Shown: positions 1-11,380, numbered from the stretch's first letter. The stretch is DNA of 64,000 bases from Rhynchopus sp. YZ270_cl-10 (GCA_964035575.1 OZ037852.1:1364001-1428000); one strand, 5' to 3'. A program made the numbers and translations. Notes: generated from the sequence alone by a model not told the origin.

Positions 1-109
1 GGGTACCTGGGTACCTGGGTACCTGGGTACCTGGGTACCTGGGTACCTGGGTACCTGGGTACCTGGGTACCTGGGTACCTGGGTACTGGGTACTGGGAAT
101 AGCTTTTAG
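1..109. repeat. 8-bp minisatellite, GGTACCTG units
   Basis: Tandem GGTACCTG units fill the window edge and end in two shorter GGGTACT units. The array probably continues outside the window. The GTAC core is shared with most other arrays here. Confidence 0.95.
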
Positions 110-1423
110 CCCACTCAAAAAATGTTCCTTTCTCTTTTCCTCTTAACTGCACTTTCAACCCCCCCCCCCCTTTCTTTTGAGGCTCTTCTATTTCTCAGCG
201 ACAAAAAAAGTAGTTGCAAAAAAGCAAACAAACGAAGCTTTCTTTCTTACGCGATGAGTCAAAAAAAAATTCCTCACCCACACACACCCTCCCCCAACCC
301 AAAATATGGAAAGAATAAACCACACCACTCTCTGCTCGTTATTATGCATCCCTCTGACAGGGGTGAGGGAATGAGAGCACCATTTGAGGGAAACCCTGTT
401 GACTTGTGTTCTTGCCTTCCCTTTTTGTGTGTGCGTCTTGAGTACAGACCCATTTTATTTTATTTTTTTGATGAACAGGGTTAATATCAGAAACCAATCT
501 ACTGAAGTTTCAACTTGTGCACGAAGCATTTTACTTTTCTTTTCTACGTTTTGCAAAACACACAACATAAAAAGAAAGATGGGACCATTTTTGTTGATCC
601 CTCACCATATACTATCAATTTATTGATTGCATATGATGAAAATACTTTTGATGGGTGATTATCGATGCAATCAAAATAAAGTGGAATCACGCAGTCCTTT
701 GTACTGGCACCTGAATAGACATACTCGGGTGACTCTTTTGGTATTTTCATTATTTTTCATCATTATTCTGATATGATGAACTGAGTACAAACAAGCGGAA
801 AGGCTTGGCTCATATTTTCTCAACTTTGAGATTCGTTTTAGCACGTTTCAACTACTCTTTTTCTTTGATTCCCTTCTCCCCCTGCCTGTGTCCACTGATG
901 TACGGTGAGGCGCTTACGTGATCGGCCCCTCCCTTTTACTTCAAATATGCAAAGAACTCCAGGCAGACCTCATACTCCATACCCTTCCCCAGTTCTTGTT
1001 AGATACTTTACTTTATGTTTCAAATAAACCCAGTGTATTGCACCTTTTTTGAATTTTGTTATGTTTTCTCAAAAAAGTAGTGGCAGGGAGACCCCCCCTG
1101 TATAACTCAACCCAAAAAAAATTCAAATTTTGTTTTACGCCATCTTTTCGAAAATAAATGAAATAAAACACACACAAATAATACCGAAAAAAAAACAATA
1201 AAACCATACAACCCCCCAATTGTGTCGTCAAGCACGGTTTAGAAGAGACTCACCGTCTCTTTCAAGCTCCACTCTTTCGGAAGGAATTCATTGAAAAAAA
1301 AATGACGTACCTAGGGATAAGGGTTAGAGGGAAAATGAACATCAGTTTCTTTTTGTTGGTACACTGTTCACGAGAGAGCTTTGTATTTCTAGTCACATAC
1401 GTTTTGTTGTTTATTTATTTATT
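110..1423. other. intergenic DNA, no gene seen
   Basis: T/A- and C-rich DNA with no convincing coding frame. It holds one copy of a short dispersed repeat at about 597-650 (ATCAATTTATTG followed by GCATATG), also at 3845-3895 and 33705-33745. A worn copy of the GTGAGGCG hairpin repeat lies at about 881-925. Confidence 0.6.
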
Positions 1424-3292
1424 GGGAGATAGTCAGACTTACCCTACCCTATTTTGAAAAAGTTCAGACTTGCCCTATGAAAAAGTTCAGACTTGCCCGA
1501 AAATAAGTTCAGACTTGCCCTAAAAGTGTTTTTAGGGCAAGTCTGAACTTATTTTTAGGGCAAACACTTTTTTTAGGGCAAGTCTGAACTTTTTTAGGGC
1601 AAGTCTGAACTTATTTTAGGGCAACAAGTCAGGCCACTTTGGCTGGGGCACTCTTGGCGCCCCATGTGGTATGACTTGTTTTATTGCCCTAAAATGCCTA
1701 ACCGAGCCGGAGCCCAAAAATTGATGCCAGAAACCACCAGCCACCCGGAAAGGGTGAACAGGCAGTCCACGTTGGGCCAGAACCGGTTACAAAGGAAGCC
1801 GTGTTCTGGGGCAACGTGGGGCGCAAAGTTTTACAATTTTCATGCACGGGTGCTCCACAAATTACCAAGTATTCCTTCTTTGTTGAATTGAGAGAGAGTC
1901 AGTGTTTAGCTACCACGCGGGTTTGCTTAGAATCCTTCGAGGCCGGCACAATTTTATTTATGTGGTCGGTTAAGACATGCCTATTGAAGAACAACGAGGT
2001 CATCGTTGAAAGGAGCGAACTCCCCTTCCCACAACATCTCTCACATTTCAACTCAGAATTCATACTTGGTTATTTGCTTTGTCCATACGCAATCAAATTG
2101 TCATGCTTTCAAGAGCATGCCTGGCCAAAATGCAACAACGTGGAAAAATTGTTGTTGTTCCAAAAGGCAACAAGACCACCCACAAGGGGTTGAATTGTGC
2201 ACTGTCCGGGGGAGCGCAAAGTTTTTTCCCTGTACACAGTGGACACATCTTTATCACTTTGTTCCCACGGGGACACATTTGGATACTGCACGCATGCAGA
2301 AGTGCCAAACATGTCCGCACGTGGAGTGGAGTGTCCATCATGTTTTCCTGGTTTCCAAAAAGCAGTTTTCTTGCACTTACTATTTGCCCCGGTGTCTGGC
2401 AATAGAAGTGGCTAACATTGTAATGAGTAGCATATACATACCGTTGATCCAAATGAGTAAGGCGACCAACAAGTCCTCTGGACTTTTTTGTTGTGACGAC
2501 AATCGCGGAGTAATCCCGGAGAATTACATCCTCGTATAAAAAGTTAAAGGTAGAGGTGGGGAAACTGTAGCTATAGAAATAGTTGTTGCAGTAGTGCAGA
2601 CACCCGAGGGTGCACCACTATGCTTTTCTTTGGTTGTATCGACAATTTTACGTACATGATGTAGGACCTGTACAATGTCGCCCAAAGGCTTTGTACTTAC
2701 TGCAGTAATCGGTATTTTTTTTTTTGTTACTACTACGTCGTGTTCTATGAGGAGTCGCGTTTGGGTGCGGAAGTCTTTTTTCTGGTCTCTGTTCTGTACG
2801 GGTCTCGGATCGTGGTGCGGTACTGCGGTGCGGTACCTGAGAGTTTTTTAGAGTGATGATAAAGGTCAGAGGGTTTTCCCCTCCCATTTGTGTCATTATT
2901 TAATTTTGCTCGGAAAGTGGGGGAAGGTGGACTGTTGGCAAAACACTATTTAAAGTTAACGTGCGGAGGGTGAGGAGGAGGAGTGAGGAGGAAAAGTTGC
3001 ATACCATAGGTTGCTCATTTCACTACCAGGACTCGTCGCGAATAGCCCATACGTGCCCTAAACAGAAACGCAAAAACGACGACCGCCGGGCTCTGTAACC
3101 CAAGAGCCCCCAGCTTGCCCAATAAATAAGTGCAGGGTTGCCCTAAAAAAGTTCAGACTTGCCCTAAAAAAAGTGTTTGCCCTAAAAATAAGTTCAGACT
3201 TGCCCTAAAAACACTTTTAGGGCAAGTCTGAACTTATTTCGGGCAAGTCTGAACTTTTTCAAAATAGGGTAGGGTAAATCTGACTATTTCCC
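1424..3292. mobile_element. Mutator-like DNA element with long inverted ends, decayed core
   Basis: The ends are inverted copies starting GGGAGATAGTCAGACTTACC on the left and closing with its near complement at 3292. Just inside, AAGTTCAGACTTGCCC words recur in both orientations. Flanks 1415-1423 and 3293-3301 match at 8 of 9 bases (TTATTTATT against TTATTTTTT), a likely worn 9-bp target duplication. The core at about 1640-2540 resembles the cores at 11790-12480 and 21430-22640 and parts of 26140-28690. It has no long open frame and its product was not recognised. Mutator-like membership rests on the 9-bp duplication and long ends, not on a transposase match. Confidence 0.75.
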
Positions 3293-4133
3293 TTATTTTT
3301 TTTTTTATACTCAGGCAGCATTCGCTAGTTACTGGGAAGATCAATCAGGGCAGCCCTCACAGGCACGTGCCGAAGTGTGCCCGCCAGCGGTGTGAGTGAG
3401 AGTCACACTTGGTGTGGGGTTTTGGTTAATATTCTCATCATTGTAAAGAGCCTCAGGGAGGTGTCCTGGCTGCGGTGGTGTCTGTACTTCCCCCTTGCCT
3501 ACTAGACGAGTAATAGGCCGGCACCTAGGTGTAGTGTTGACTCATTAGGGATCGGGTGTGTACCTCCACAGTGTGTGACCACCTTCATTTCCCAGGGTTA
3601 GCCATCCCAGCACTTTGTACCCTCAGGCCAAGACCTTCACAGGGTTTCTGGAGGAAGTGCCACGAAAGGACCCCCGGATGCAGTTTTAGGTCCAGCCCAC
3701 GACCTGGAGTGTCTTATTTATTTATTTTTTTTTTTTTTGGAATTTCACGTGCCTACATTTACGAGGTGTCGGCATGTTAACAAGCTTCACTTTTTTGTTC
3801 TATTATTTGCCTCTCTTATAGGCAAGTTTTTTTTTGTACTTTCCACCGTCCCTATGCTATCAATTTATTGAATGCATATGTTGACATACTTTCCACCTGA
3901 AATTAGGTAGTGTTTGATGGTATTTTTAAACTCCGCCAAACCGATATTTCAGGCAAAAGTTTCAGGTGGTCTTTTTTTGGGTAAACTGCCCCCCACGGTA
4001 GGTTTTTGCGGGTGCGTTGTCGTCATTAACGGAGACAAGCCCACATCGCTATTCCAACTGAGGTCATTTTTTGGGGCGTCAAAAATTCCATTACTCTCCA
4101 GAGAGATTCAGATGGGGCCAACCAAAAAAACAC

Positions 4134-4205
4134 AGTGGAGATTGCACACAACTGTGGCAACACAACCCGAGGCAACTACACTACTCCAACAATTTATCAA
4201 AAAGA
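4134..4205 (+). repeat. SINE-like dispersed repeat with A-rich tail, copy 1
   Basis: A unit of about 70 bp beginning GTGGAGATTGCACACAACTG and ending TTTATCAAAAA. Close copies occur at 6654-6725, 13509-13580 and 47139-47212, with a partial one around 36908-36940. The constant orientation and A-rich 3' tail suggest a retroposon end, but no tRNA-like head or A/B boxes were found. Confidence 0.7.
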
Positions 4206-4661
4206 AAACTCTGTTGTGTGTTAGTATGATGGAGAGGTCTGCACTAATACACACCAAATTTTTCAAAATAAAAAAATAAATAAATAAATAAACGATCAAA
4301 TTATTTTAGAATATTCAGAAGCGTGTTTTGAGTATCTTTCCGTCTTCCATCACCTATATACTCCCCCGTTGCGGCGAATAGAATAGGCAAACTGAAAAGT
4401 TCTTTTGTGATGTAACCTTTCCCTTGTTGGTTTTATCGTTTTTTTTTGTTATCAAAGGTACATCATGTTTTTTTTCTTCCCTCCAAAATACAGAATTATG
4501 GGATAAGATGCCTAGAGCAGCTATTTCCCTTATCAGGCAAAAAAATCAGCTTTTTCTTTTCATTTTTTTTTTTTATATAACAATTTTTTGTGAACGGAAA
4601 TGATGAAGACTACAGAGTATTTCGTTTCGTCTCCCCTTTCCCCCCTTGTGCACTCACCTCA

Positions 4662-4679
4662 TTTCTGTACTTCAGGCAA
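4662..4679 (+). promoter_or_regulatory. candidate splice-acceptor or spliced-leader-like motif
   Basis: TTTCTGTACTTCAGGCAA follows a C/T-rich stretch and contains a CAG. The same 16-18 bases occur at 50638-50656 and in both A repeats of the retroelement (about 55769-55786 and 60210-60228). The first ten bases match the 3' end of known kinetoplastid and diplonemid spliced leaders. It may be a strong acceptor or an old retroelement scrap. Confidence 0.35.
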
Positions 4680-4728
4680 ACGGTTTTTCTTCTTTTGACA
4701 CACTTTTTGGGTGGAATAAGAAGAAGAC

Positions 4729-4838
4729 AGGGCGTTCGCCCCGGGGCGAAAAATATTTTTTTTCGTTAAAAAAATCTTTTCCTGAAAAAATGACATTTTA
4801 TTTCGCCCCAGGGCTTCGCCCCACCGGGGCGAAACCCT
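4729..4838. mobile_element. small inverted-repeat element (MITE-like), CAGGG/CCCTG ends
   Basis: About 110 bp starting CAGGGCGTTCGCCCCGGGGC and ending GGGGCGAAACCCTG, with CGCCCC/GGGGCG blocks inside both ends. CAGGG ends recall hAT elements, but no 8-bp flanking duplication was found, so the superfamily is open. Confidence 0.55.
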
Positions 4839-5739
4839 GTATAAATAAATAAATAAATAAAAAAAGGGGGAAAAAAAAAAAAAAAGAGAGAGAGAGAGAT
4901 TTCTCCCCACCACCCTGTAGACCCCCCCGGAGGGGGGGTCGTAGAGGGGTGTCCACTGTACTCAAAATCATCCGCAAACCCGCCTGCCGTGAGAGGAAGT
5001 TTCCCCAGCACTCCCGCTCGCTCCTCAATCCTGCAGTCTGCTGAAGGTGTACCGTACCCCCTGTTATAGAAGGTGTCACTGCTCGTGTCAACTCTACTTT
5101 CAACGGCAGAGAGTTGAAAATAATCAAAATAAGGATGAAGTCTCATATGACAGATGCCTCTCTTGTACATCTGTTTGATTAAACAACACAAAGAGACCCT
5201 CAGTGAGGGGGGATTGATGAAATTCTCCATCGTTTTGCTGGTTTTAGTTTCAGGAAAGTTCAGCTGTAATATCACTTGTGCTGGGGAAGGGATCACGCGC
5301 AAATCGCAAATTTTTTTTGACCATTCAGTACCAGGGATTCACCCCACGAACTAACTTCTCTCCGGCGGGAAAATTTTTTTTGACCTATTTTAAGCACTAG
5401 TAAAAAAACGAAAATTTCGGGGTTTTTGGCATTTCGCCACGATCAGGAAAAAACGATGGCGATAGCGAACGCCCTGGAAGAAGAAGAAAAAAAAAAAAAC
5501 GTCGTACTGTCCAGGGAAGTTCCTAAGTGGGACCGAGAACATGAAATTCTGGATTTTAGTTTTTTTTTCCTTTTTTTTTTTTCCTTTTTTTCCTTGGGGG
5601 GCTTTCTTGTGGTTTCTAGTGGGTTTCACTGTAGGTGACACACCACCAGTGTGGTGAAATGGTCGAAACTCTCAAAAGCAAGAGTTTTCAGGGGGCAAGA
5701 AAAAAAAAATTGACAACAAAATCCTGCACCGTCAGGGCT
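4839..5739. other. intergenic DNA, no gene seen
   Basis: A- and T-run-rich DNA. A short G/C palindrome (GACCCCCC/GGGGGGTC) lies at about 4920-4941. Frames crossing it look like low-complexity accidents. Confidence 0.55.
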
Positions 5740-5888
5740 GTACCCCCAATTTTTTTTTGCCTGCGGCGCCATTTTTCATTTTTTGCTCTACAAAAAAGGG
5801 TTCGTTGGAAGCTAGATTTTTACACTGTACTCAAATTTTTTTGCCTGCGGCGCCATTTATATTATTTTTTGCTCCGCAAAAAGAGAAG
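5740..5888 (+). repeat. GCCTGCGGCGCCAT repeat, double module
   Basis: Two direct copies of a module with T-run, GCCTGCGGCGCCAT and a TTTTTTGC/GCAAAA hairpin. An inverted copy of the whole double module lies at 14886-15055, on the far side of the cyclase gene. Confidence 0.75.
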
Positions 5889-5957
5889 TGCAACGCCTCA
5901 CCGTTCATCGGCGGAAGCACTGGTTCCACGGGTTATCGAACCCCAGAGAGCACTTCA
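5889..5957 (-). repeat. hairpin repeat R1, long copy, minus strand
   Basis: On the minus strand this reads GGGTTCGATAACCC, then CACCG-type hairpin sequence, then GTGAGGCG and GCAC. It matches 34103-34192 along its length. The GGTTCGAT part looks like a pol III B box or tRNA T arm, but no A box or acceptor stem was found. Confidence 0.6.
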
Positions 5958-6755
5958 TTGGCATGCACGCGGTTACCGCGAGGGAGCGTGTATACAGGTA
6001 CAAAATCACTGCCCCATCCAAATAATATTCCCAACGTCTTTGGGGGTCCCCTTGCATTTTGCAGCCAAAAATGCAACTAGACCAAAGCTGCAAAAAGTTC
6101 CGCGCGAGTGTAGCGCGCCCGGGTTTGGGACCCCTTTTTGAATTTCGAAGGGCGGTTAAAGTGGGCCCAGAATCACAGTTCTGACACTCATTTAGCATTG
6201 TGAGCAACTCACTAGTGGTCGTAACCAAAATTTGTATCAATCAAGAACTTGTCCATTTTCTCGAAATGACCCCACTACAGTGAGGGTAGAGCTCGGAAAG
6301 CCCGAAAAAGGGCAAAAAACCCCACCCAAAAAAAGGAAAAAAACGGGAACATAAATCCAGAATTTTGCTGTTTTTCCCGAGAACAAGGAACAACCCTGGT
6401 ACTGTCTCACACATACTGCCATGGGTTATATTCCCAGTGCTTGGGATGACCCACCCATGATATCAAGCACACCTTACCTTACCCACCCCTTCGACTCCCC
6501 TTCATTGTCTATGTGTTGTCCATATCTGGAAAGTGAAAAGTAGAGTTTTGTACAAGTCAATAGACGCTATTCTAAAACAATCAAAAGAACAAATGATACA
6601 AAAACTCCGTTCGTCTTTTGTTCAGTTGGTACGCTACCCACTTCATAAAGAAAGTGGAGATTGCACACAACTGTGGCAACACAACAGAGGCAACTACACT
6701 AATCCAACAATTTATCAAAAAAAAAATTAAAGCAACAGCAGCTCTTTATACCAGA
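5958..6755. other. intergenic DNA with dispersed repeats
   Basis: No supported gene. A GAACTTGTCCATTT...GACCCCAC block at about 6243-6278 recurs in several inverted-repeat elements of the window (17160-17215, 35060-35095, 63480-63525). Confidence 0.5.
6654..6725 (+). repeat. SINE-like dispersed repeat, copy 2
   Basis: Same unit as 4134-4205, from GTGGAGATTGCACACAACTG through TTTATCAAAAA. Confidence 0.7.
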
Positions 6756-6867
6756 ACAGTAGGACAAGAAACTTGGCGACCAAATAATATTGGCGGGTTT
6801 TTTTTTTGGGGGTTTTCTTCTTGTAATTGGCGACTTTTTTGGTCGCCAATATTACTTGCCCTACTGT
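6756..6867. mobile_element. MITE-like inverted repeat
   Basis: About 112 bp, ACAGTAGGACAAG at the left and CTTGCCCTACTGT at the right. GGCGACCAAATAATATTGGC and its near complement lie inside, so the element can fold into one hairpin. No flanking duplication was recognised. Confidence 0.65.
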
Positions 6868-7408
6868 AGGTGTAAAGTGAATGTCGATACAATACAAACC
6901 TAATTATCCCCACCTCTGAATAAGACCCTTTGGGGTATGTGCCCTTCTGCATGGTCCGTCACTTTTGGGGTGACATTTAGAGAAAACATCAAAGCTCCTA
7001 TTTTTTTGGTGCCGCGTGCGTCAAAACATTGAGGAATAAGCTAATACAATTTCAAAACATCCCTTGGTGGGAGGGGGGTCTCTCAACCCCCCCAACCATA
7101 TTATTTCTGCCACACAAAATTTTAAAAAAAAAGCAAAAAAAAAAAACTGGAAAAAAAAAAAAAAAACAGAAATGAAGCATCGGAGCCAATGTGCTTAGTT
7201 ATTGGGTATTTTCTCTCTCTCTCTCTCTCTTTTGTGATGTATGTGCACAGCGAATCACAACGATTCTTTTTGGATTCGGTTATTTTATTTGTTTTCGATT
7301 GCCAAAAAAAAAAAAAAAAAAAAAAAAAAAACAGAAAACAAAAAATGGAAAGAGGTAATGGGGAAATCTACCCCCACTTCGAACACACAACAAAAAACAA
7401 AGATCACC

Positions 7409-7440
7409 CACATCCTCCCCACCTTTTCTCCCTATACCAG
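7409..7440 (+). promoter_or_regulatory. candidate trans-splice acceptor of the cyclase gene
   Basis: A C/T-rich stretch ends in CCAG at 7440, 89 nt before the start codon. A second candidate is the CT run at about 7210-7233 with CAG ending at 7250. A two-codon upstream frame (ATG GAA TAA) at 7499-7507 sits just before the main start. Function is inferred from the expected euglenozoan layout. Confidence 0.4.
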
Positions 7441-7529
7441 CACCCCTCTATCAACAAACCTATCCCACAGAACCACCTTTTCATCAAAAAAAGACCTGAT
7501 GGAATAAGAAAAAATACAAAAATCATAAA

Positions 7530-10500
7530 ATGTCGAAACAGGTTTCTCCTCCCGCACAGCCTGTGTTTGGCGACAATGTTGAGCGGTATCGGTATGCTTG
7601 CAGCCCATCTATTATCTCTGTGATTGTCGTCATGATGGTGATTTCTGTTAGCGCATCGTGCGCGGGAGGCATTGTTATGTATTTGGAGTCGATTTCCGCG
7701 CTGGAAGATACGGTGCGCGCGACGTCTGCCTCTGAGATGCAGGAGGTGGAAGCAAGCATTCACGCGATCCTCCACGGAACCACCGCCGTAACAGAACAGC
7801 TTCGCTCCTTTCTCTACAACCCAGAAGTCACTTCATCTGATACCAACGCTTCGCAATGGTCACGCTCTTCCCGAACTTTCTGTTTTTCGATGATAAATGG
7901 CGATTCAAATGGCTACGGTGCTGGAGTAGTTCTAATACCTTACAACGAAACAGACAACTCCGCCTTCTACTCCGCCGTCTGGGCAGACCCGGTGAAGACA
8001 AACGGAGTGTCCGGGAGAGAATTTGTCCATGCAACCTATACTGAGGCGAACACCTCTGCCTTTGTGGTGGAAGAGGAGAAATTAGTTCAGATGCTGGTCG
8101 AAACAAATCTTGTTGTCGACGGTCTCCTTGAAGGCTACCTCTATGAATGGGATGGAAAATCGTATTTAACCGATCTTTTAAAAGAATGGGATCCACGAGA
8201 CGGAGGGCTTCCTGCTGATGACGCAATACAACAGAATACATGGCGTTCGCCGGACCGATTCGATGCAGTTGCCGTAAAGTGGCGACCCCCCAGGTCATGG
8301 TTTTCTCGCGACAACACTGTGTACACCTATTCTAGCTATGACGCAGTGTACATCCCACCTCCACCGCCACATCCATGGAGTGGTTACAAAGCGGTTTTGA
8401 TGATCTCTCAATTTCTTTATTCTTCCTGGGAGAAAGTCATTTTAGAGCACAAAGAGAGCAGAGAAGACTCGGATACGACGGTTGTCTTGGTTGATACTAC
8501 CACAGCCATTGTGTATGCTTCCACAACAGGAGACAGTCTGTTCAATGATGCCTGCTATGCGAGCAGTCTCAACAGTACTGACGCATTTAACGTGACCTCA
8601 CCCTTTTCGTGCGCAACGACGATACACAATATGTCTGAGACAGTGCAGGAGGCCTTTTTTGAGCTGACCTCTCGTCCAGGGGAAGGGGATCTCTTCATGA
8701 AGGCTTCGCTGGGTGACGCGGGGGAGCATTTTTTGCGGCGAGGGGCGTTGCATGAAAATGTGATTATCTTGTGGTTGCGGCCGACGTCGTCGGTTCAAGG
8801 CAAGGTAGACAATGCGTTGCGTCTGTTCATATTGTTCACAACACTGATTTTTGTGTTTGACATCATTCTTGCTTGCGTAGAGATCTGGTGGATCGCCTTA
8901 CCGATGAAGCGTCTGTCAGAGGCTATAGTTCATGTAGGCCGGATGGACACGCTTGATGCATTGCAAAAAATTAAACGCTATCAAAAATACAAAATTTTAC
9001 TAAAAGAGGTGCGGATCTTAATGGAAGGAATGACCGTCACCATCGCCAGAATCTCAGAGTACAAAGCCTTCATGCCCGAGGCGGTTCTCATTTCTGATGC
9101 GTCATTCATAACGTTATCACCCCCTTGCGGTAATATATCCGTTGTGTTCACCGATATCGTCCGATCCACAGAACTTTGGGAAGCTGCACCAGAAGCCATG
9201 GCGATCTCGATGGATATTCACAACAAAGTGATTCGTCAAAAAATCGCAAAATACGGTGGTTATGAGGTCAAAACCATCGGCGACGCGTTTATGGTAACGT
9301 TTGAACAGCCTCTGGAGGCCGTGCAGTTCTGCTGCGATGTGCAGGTCAGTCTTCTTCATGAACCGTGGCCGGCGGAGATTCTTTTACATCCACAGGCAGA
9401 GGAGTTATACGCAAAAGACAAAATTTTGTACAGAGGGTTGAGCCTGCGGATGGGAGTACACATTGGCAATGCATCGCTCGAGGCGAACCCTGTAACCACC
9501 CGAAGCGACTATCGCGGTGCAACTGTCAACAAGGCAGCGCGTCTCGAAAACCAAGCCCTCTCCGGCATGATCGTCATTTCTTCCGAATTTCACAATGAAA
9601 TCCGTGGCCTTCGTGCAGACCTCTCCTCCAGCAGTCTTGTCTTTTCCATTCATACACTTGGAGTACGTACCCTCAAGGGTATTGGAGAATGCGAGCTTTT
9701 TTATGTGACGCCTGATTGTTTAAAAGAGCGTGCCCAGGTTTATAAAAACCTCGCGCATCCGAAGATGCAGAGACGAAACGGAACTGATAGACTGCACGCA
9801 GTAGTGGATATGGACCGTGGTGGGGGTTCGGAAAGCCCTAGGTCTCATCGATCTCATATACCCCGGTCGATGACAAGCAGGGCTTCGTTGAAAACAGCGT
9901 GCCCCGATGATTTTGAAAGAAGACTTCGTAAATCCGATGCTGCAGTCGCGGTCATTAAGATGAATCGAGTATTAAACTTTACCTTGGACACAGAAGAACC
10001 GCCATTAATGATGTATCTTTTAAACACAACATTTGAGATCGTAAACGATGCCTGCAATATGACGGAAGGTAAGGTTGCAGCGTTTACGGGCACCACTGTG
10101 GTTATCTCCTGGAACTGCGCGGTATCGTGCGCTTCTTATGCTGTTCAATCCCTTCGTTTTTGCGGAGCGCTCTGGAAGAAAGGGGTGGAAGTCCACGTTG
10201 GTGTAGCATGTGGCACCATTTACCATGGATTTACCGGATCCTCAAGCAGAAGGTATCATACGGTATTAGGCCCTGCGGTGCGGTATGCGGAGCTTTTATC
10301 AAATGCAGTGTGTAATGAAAAGCCCAATGTCGCGTTTTCCGGCCGTTTTGTGAACAGTCTTAGAACACGTGGTGCGGAGCCGTTGTATTCGCATTGCATT
10401 GTTCCGATTGATGTGTGGGAGGGACATCGTGATTTTGGTGCCTATGTCGTGGTGGAAAAGGTGTTAGGAAAGGCAGCAGCAGAGTTGAGGGTGAGGTTTG

Positions 10501-10823
10501 AGGATGATGTTTCAGATAGAGTAGGAGATCCTGCCGCGATGCTGCGTGCGGCAGTGTTGCTGAGCGCCTCCCAAGAGGGTCCTGGTGGTGGGGCCGGCGG
10601 TGCGCCTCTCCAAGACGTTCTCGCGATGTCGGATCTTCCGGAGGAGGTTCGCCGTGCTGCGACCACCCTCGCTGCCAAGCCTGTCCTCGTCACCGACCGT
10701 CGTCTCTGCGTCCCATGCCTCGCACCTCTAGAAATACCACGAGGAAACAGCCTCACCACTGTATCAGATATGGAGAGAAGCCTCACGCTCAACCCCTTAG
10801 TGGGGATGACGAAGATGCAATAA
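7530..10823 (+). CDS. receptor-type adenylate cyclase with a second, degenerate cyclase domain
   Basis: 1097 aa, intronless. Predicted layout: a short cytosolic head; membrane span at about residues 27-50; an extracellular sensor region of about 375 residues, possibly Cache-like; a second span at about 430-456; a linker; then a class III cyclase domain at about 530-735. The catalytic domain has FTDI (Asp 542) and IGDAF (Asp 585) for the two metals and VNKAARLE (Asn 667, Arg 671) for the transition state. Lys in EVKTIGD and Asp in SDYRG favour ATP over GTP. These motifs match kinetoplastid receptor cyclases closely, but the periplasmic-binding-type ectodomain of trypanosomatid enzymes was not recognised. 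At about 805-985 lies a second cyclase-like domain (GVACGTIYHGF, then RYHTVLGPAVRYAELL) without the metal aspartates, so probably regulatory. A basic, Ser-rich linker joins the two. The product should make cAMP at the plasma or flagellar membrane. Confidence 0.92.
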   Translation: MSKQVSPPAQPVFGDNVERYRYACSPSIISVIVVMMVISVSASCAGGIVMYLESISALEDTVRATSASEMQEVEASIHAILHGTTAVTEQLRSFLYNPEVTSSDTNASQWSRSSRTFCFSMINGDSNGYGAGVVLIPYNETDNSAFYSAVWADPVKTNGVSGREFVHATYTEANTSAFVVEEEKLVQMLVETNLVVDGLLEGYLYEWDGKSYLTDLLKEWDPRDGGLPADDAIQQNTWRSPDRFDAVAVKWRPPRSWFSRDNTVYTYSSYDAVYIPPPPPHPWSGYKAVLMISQFLYSSWEKVILEHKESREDSDTTVVLVDTTTAIVYASTTGDSLFNDACYASSLNSTDAFNVTSPFSCATTIHNMSETVQEAFFELTSRPGEGDLFMKASLGDAGEHFLRRGALHENVIILWLRPTSSVQGKVDNALRLFILFTTLIFVFDIILACVEIWWIALPMKRLSEAIVHVGRMDTLDALQKIKRYQKYKILLKEVRILMEGMTVTIARISEYKAFMPEAVLISDASFITLSPPCGNISVVFTDIVRSTELWEAAPEAMAISMDIHNKVIRQKIAKYGGYEVKTIGDAFMVTFEQPLEAVQFCCDVQVSLLHEPWPAEILLHPQAEELYAKDKILYRGLSLRMGVHIGNASLEANPVTTRSDYRGATVNKAARLENQALSGMIVISSEFHNEIRGLRADLSSSSLVFSIHTLGVRTLKGIGECELFYVTPDCLKERAQVYKNLAHPKMQRRNGTDRLHAVVDMDRGGGSESPRSHRSHIPRSMTSRASLKTACPDDFERRLRKSDAAVAVIKMNRVLNFTLDTEEPPLMMYLLNTTFEIVNDACNMTEGKVAAFTGTTVVISWNCAVSCASYAVQSLRFCGALWKKGVEVHVGVACGTIYHGFTGSSSRRYHTVLGPAVRYAELLSNAVCNEKPNVAFSGRFVNSLRTRGAEPLYSHCIVPIDVWEGHRDFGAYVVVEKVLGKAAAELRVRFEDDVSDRVGDPAAMLRAAVLLSASQEGPGGGAGGAPLQDVLAMSDLPEEVRRAATTLAAKPVLVTDRRLCVPCLAPLEIPRGNSLTTVSDMERSLTLNPLVGMTKMQ

Positions 10824-11371
10824 ATGGGGAGGAGGAGGGAGAAGAAAGGGGTGATTTGAAGTGCGATTTCAATTTTATTGCATTGAGCGTGACTGAGATG
10901 CGTTTCACGTTTCAATTACTCTTTTTTTTAAATTGTTTTCGCACTTCGCAACATATGGGGGAGGGGAGAGGGAAATGCACACAAAAAGTGTTTTCAATAT
11001 GACTTTATGGGGTGGGGTTGGGGGTGGGGGGGCTTTTCTTTTCTTTTCTTTTTTTTTTCTTTTTTTGACAAATTTCCTCCACACCTGTAGAAATTGAAAA
11101 CGAATGGTTGACCTACATTCGTTACTAATACGTCCTGAGGTTCGCCAAAAAGGGGTTTTTTTTGGTGTGACTGTCAAATGACTAAAAATGGCGATGTCCT
11201 ATGTCAAAAGGTGGCGCAAGATGCAAACAGAACCATCAAAAAGAAATTTATCGCACCAGATGATTTCCAATTCCATTTTTTTTAAGTTCCCCAAAGGGGT
11301 CTCAGCCTTCAGAAACTGTCTTCACCTTTTTATTTTTCCGTGACTGTATATTTTTTTTCCATATCAAATTA
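10824..11371. other. 3' UTR and intergenic DNA
   Basis: Purine-rich just after the stop, then T-rich with a C/T tract near 11036-11065. No gene seen. Confidence 0.55.
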
Positions 11372-11380
11372 AAAAGAAAT

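Larger units (their letters stand above)
3293..4728. other. intergenic DNA with dispersed repeats
   Basis: No supported gene. Contains the ATTGCAC...CAAAAA repeat at 4134-4205, the ATCAATTTATTG repeat at about 3845-3895, and a TTTCTGTACTTCAGGCAA motif at 4662-4679. Confidence 0.55.

Noticed and set aside
1-109. Telomere or subtelomere
   Set aside because: The unit is GGTACCTG, not a TTAGGG-type repeat, and similar arrays occur inside elements throughout the window.
5920-5945. tRNA gene suggested by GGGTTCGATAACCC
   Set aside because: No acceptor stem, D arm, anticodon arm or A box could be found around it; treated as part of repeat R1.
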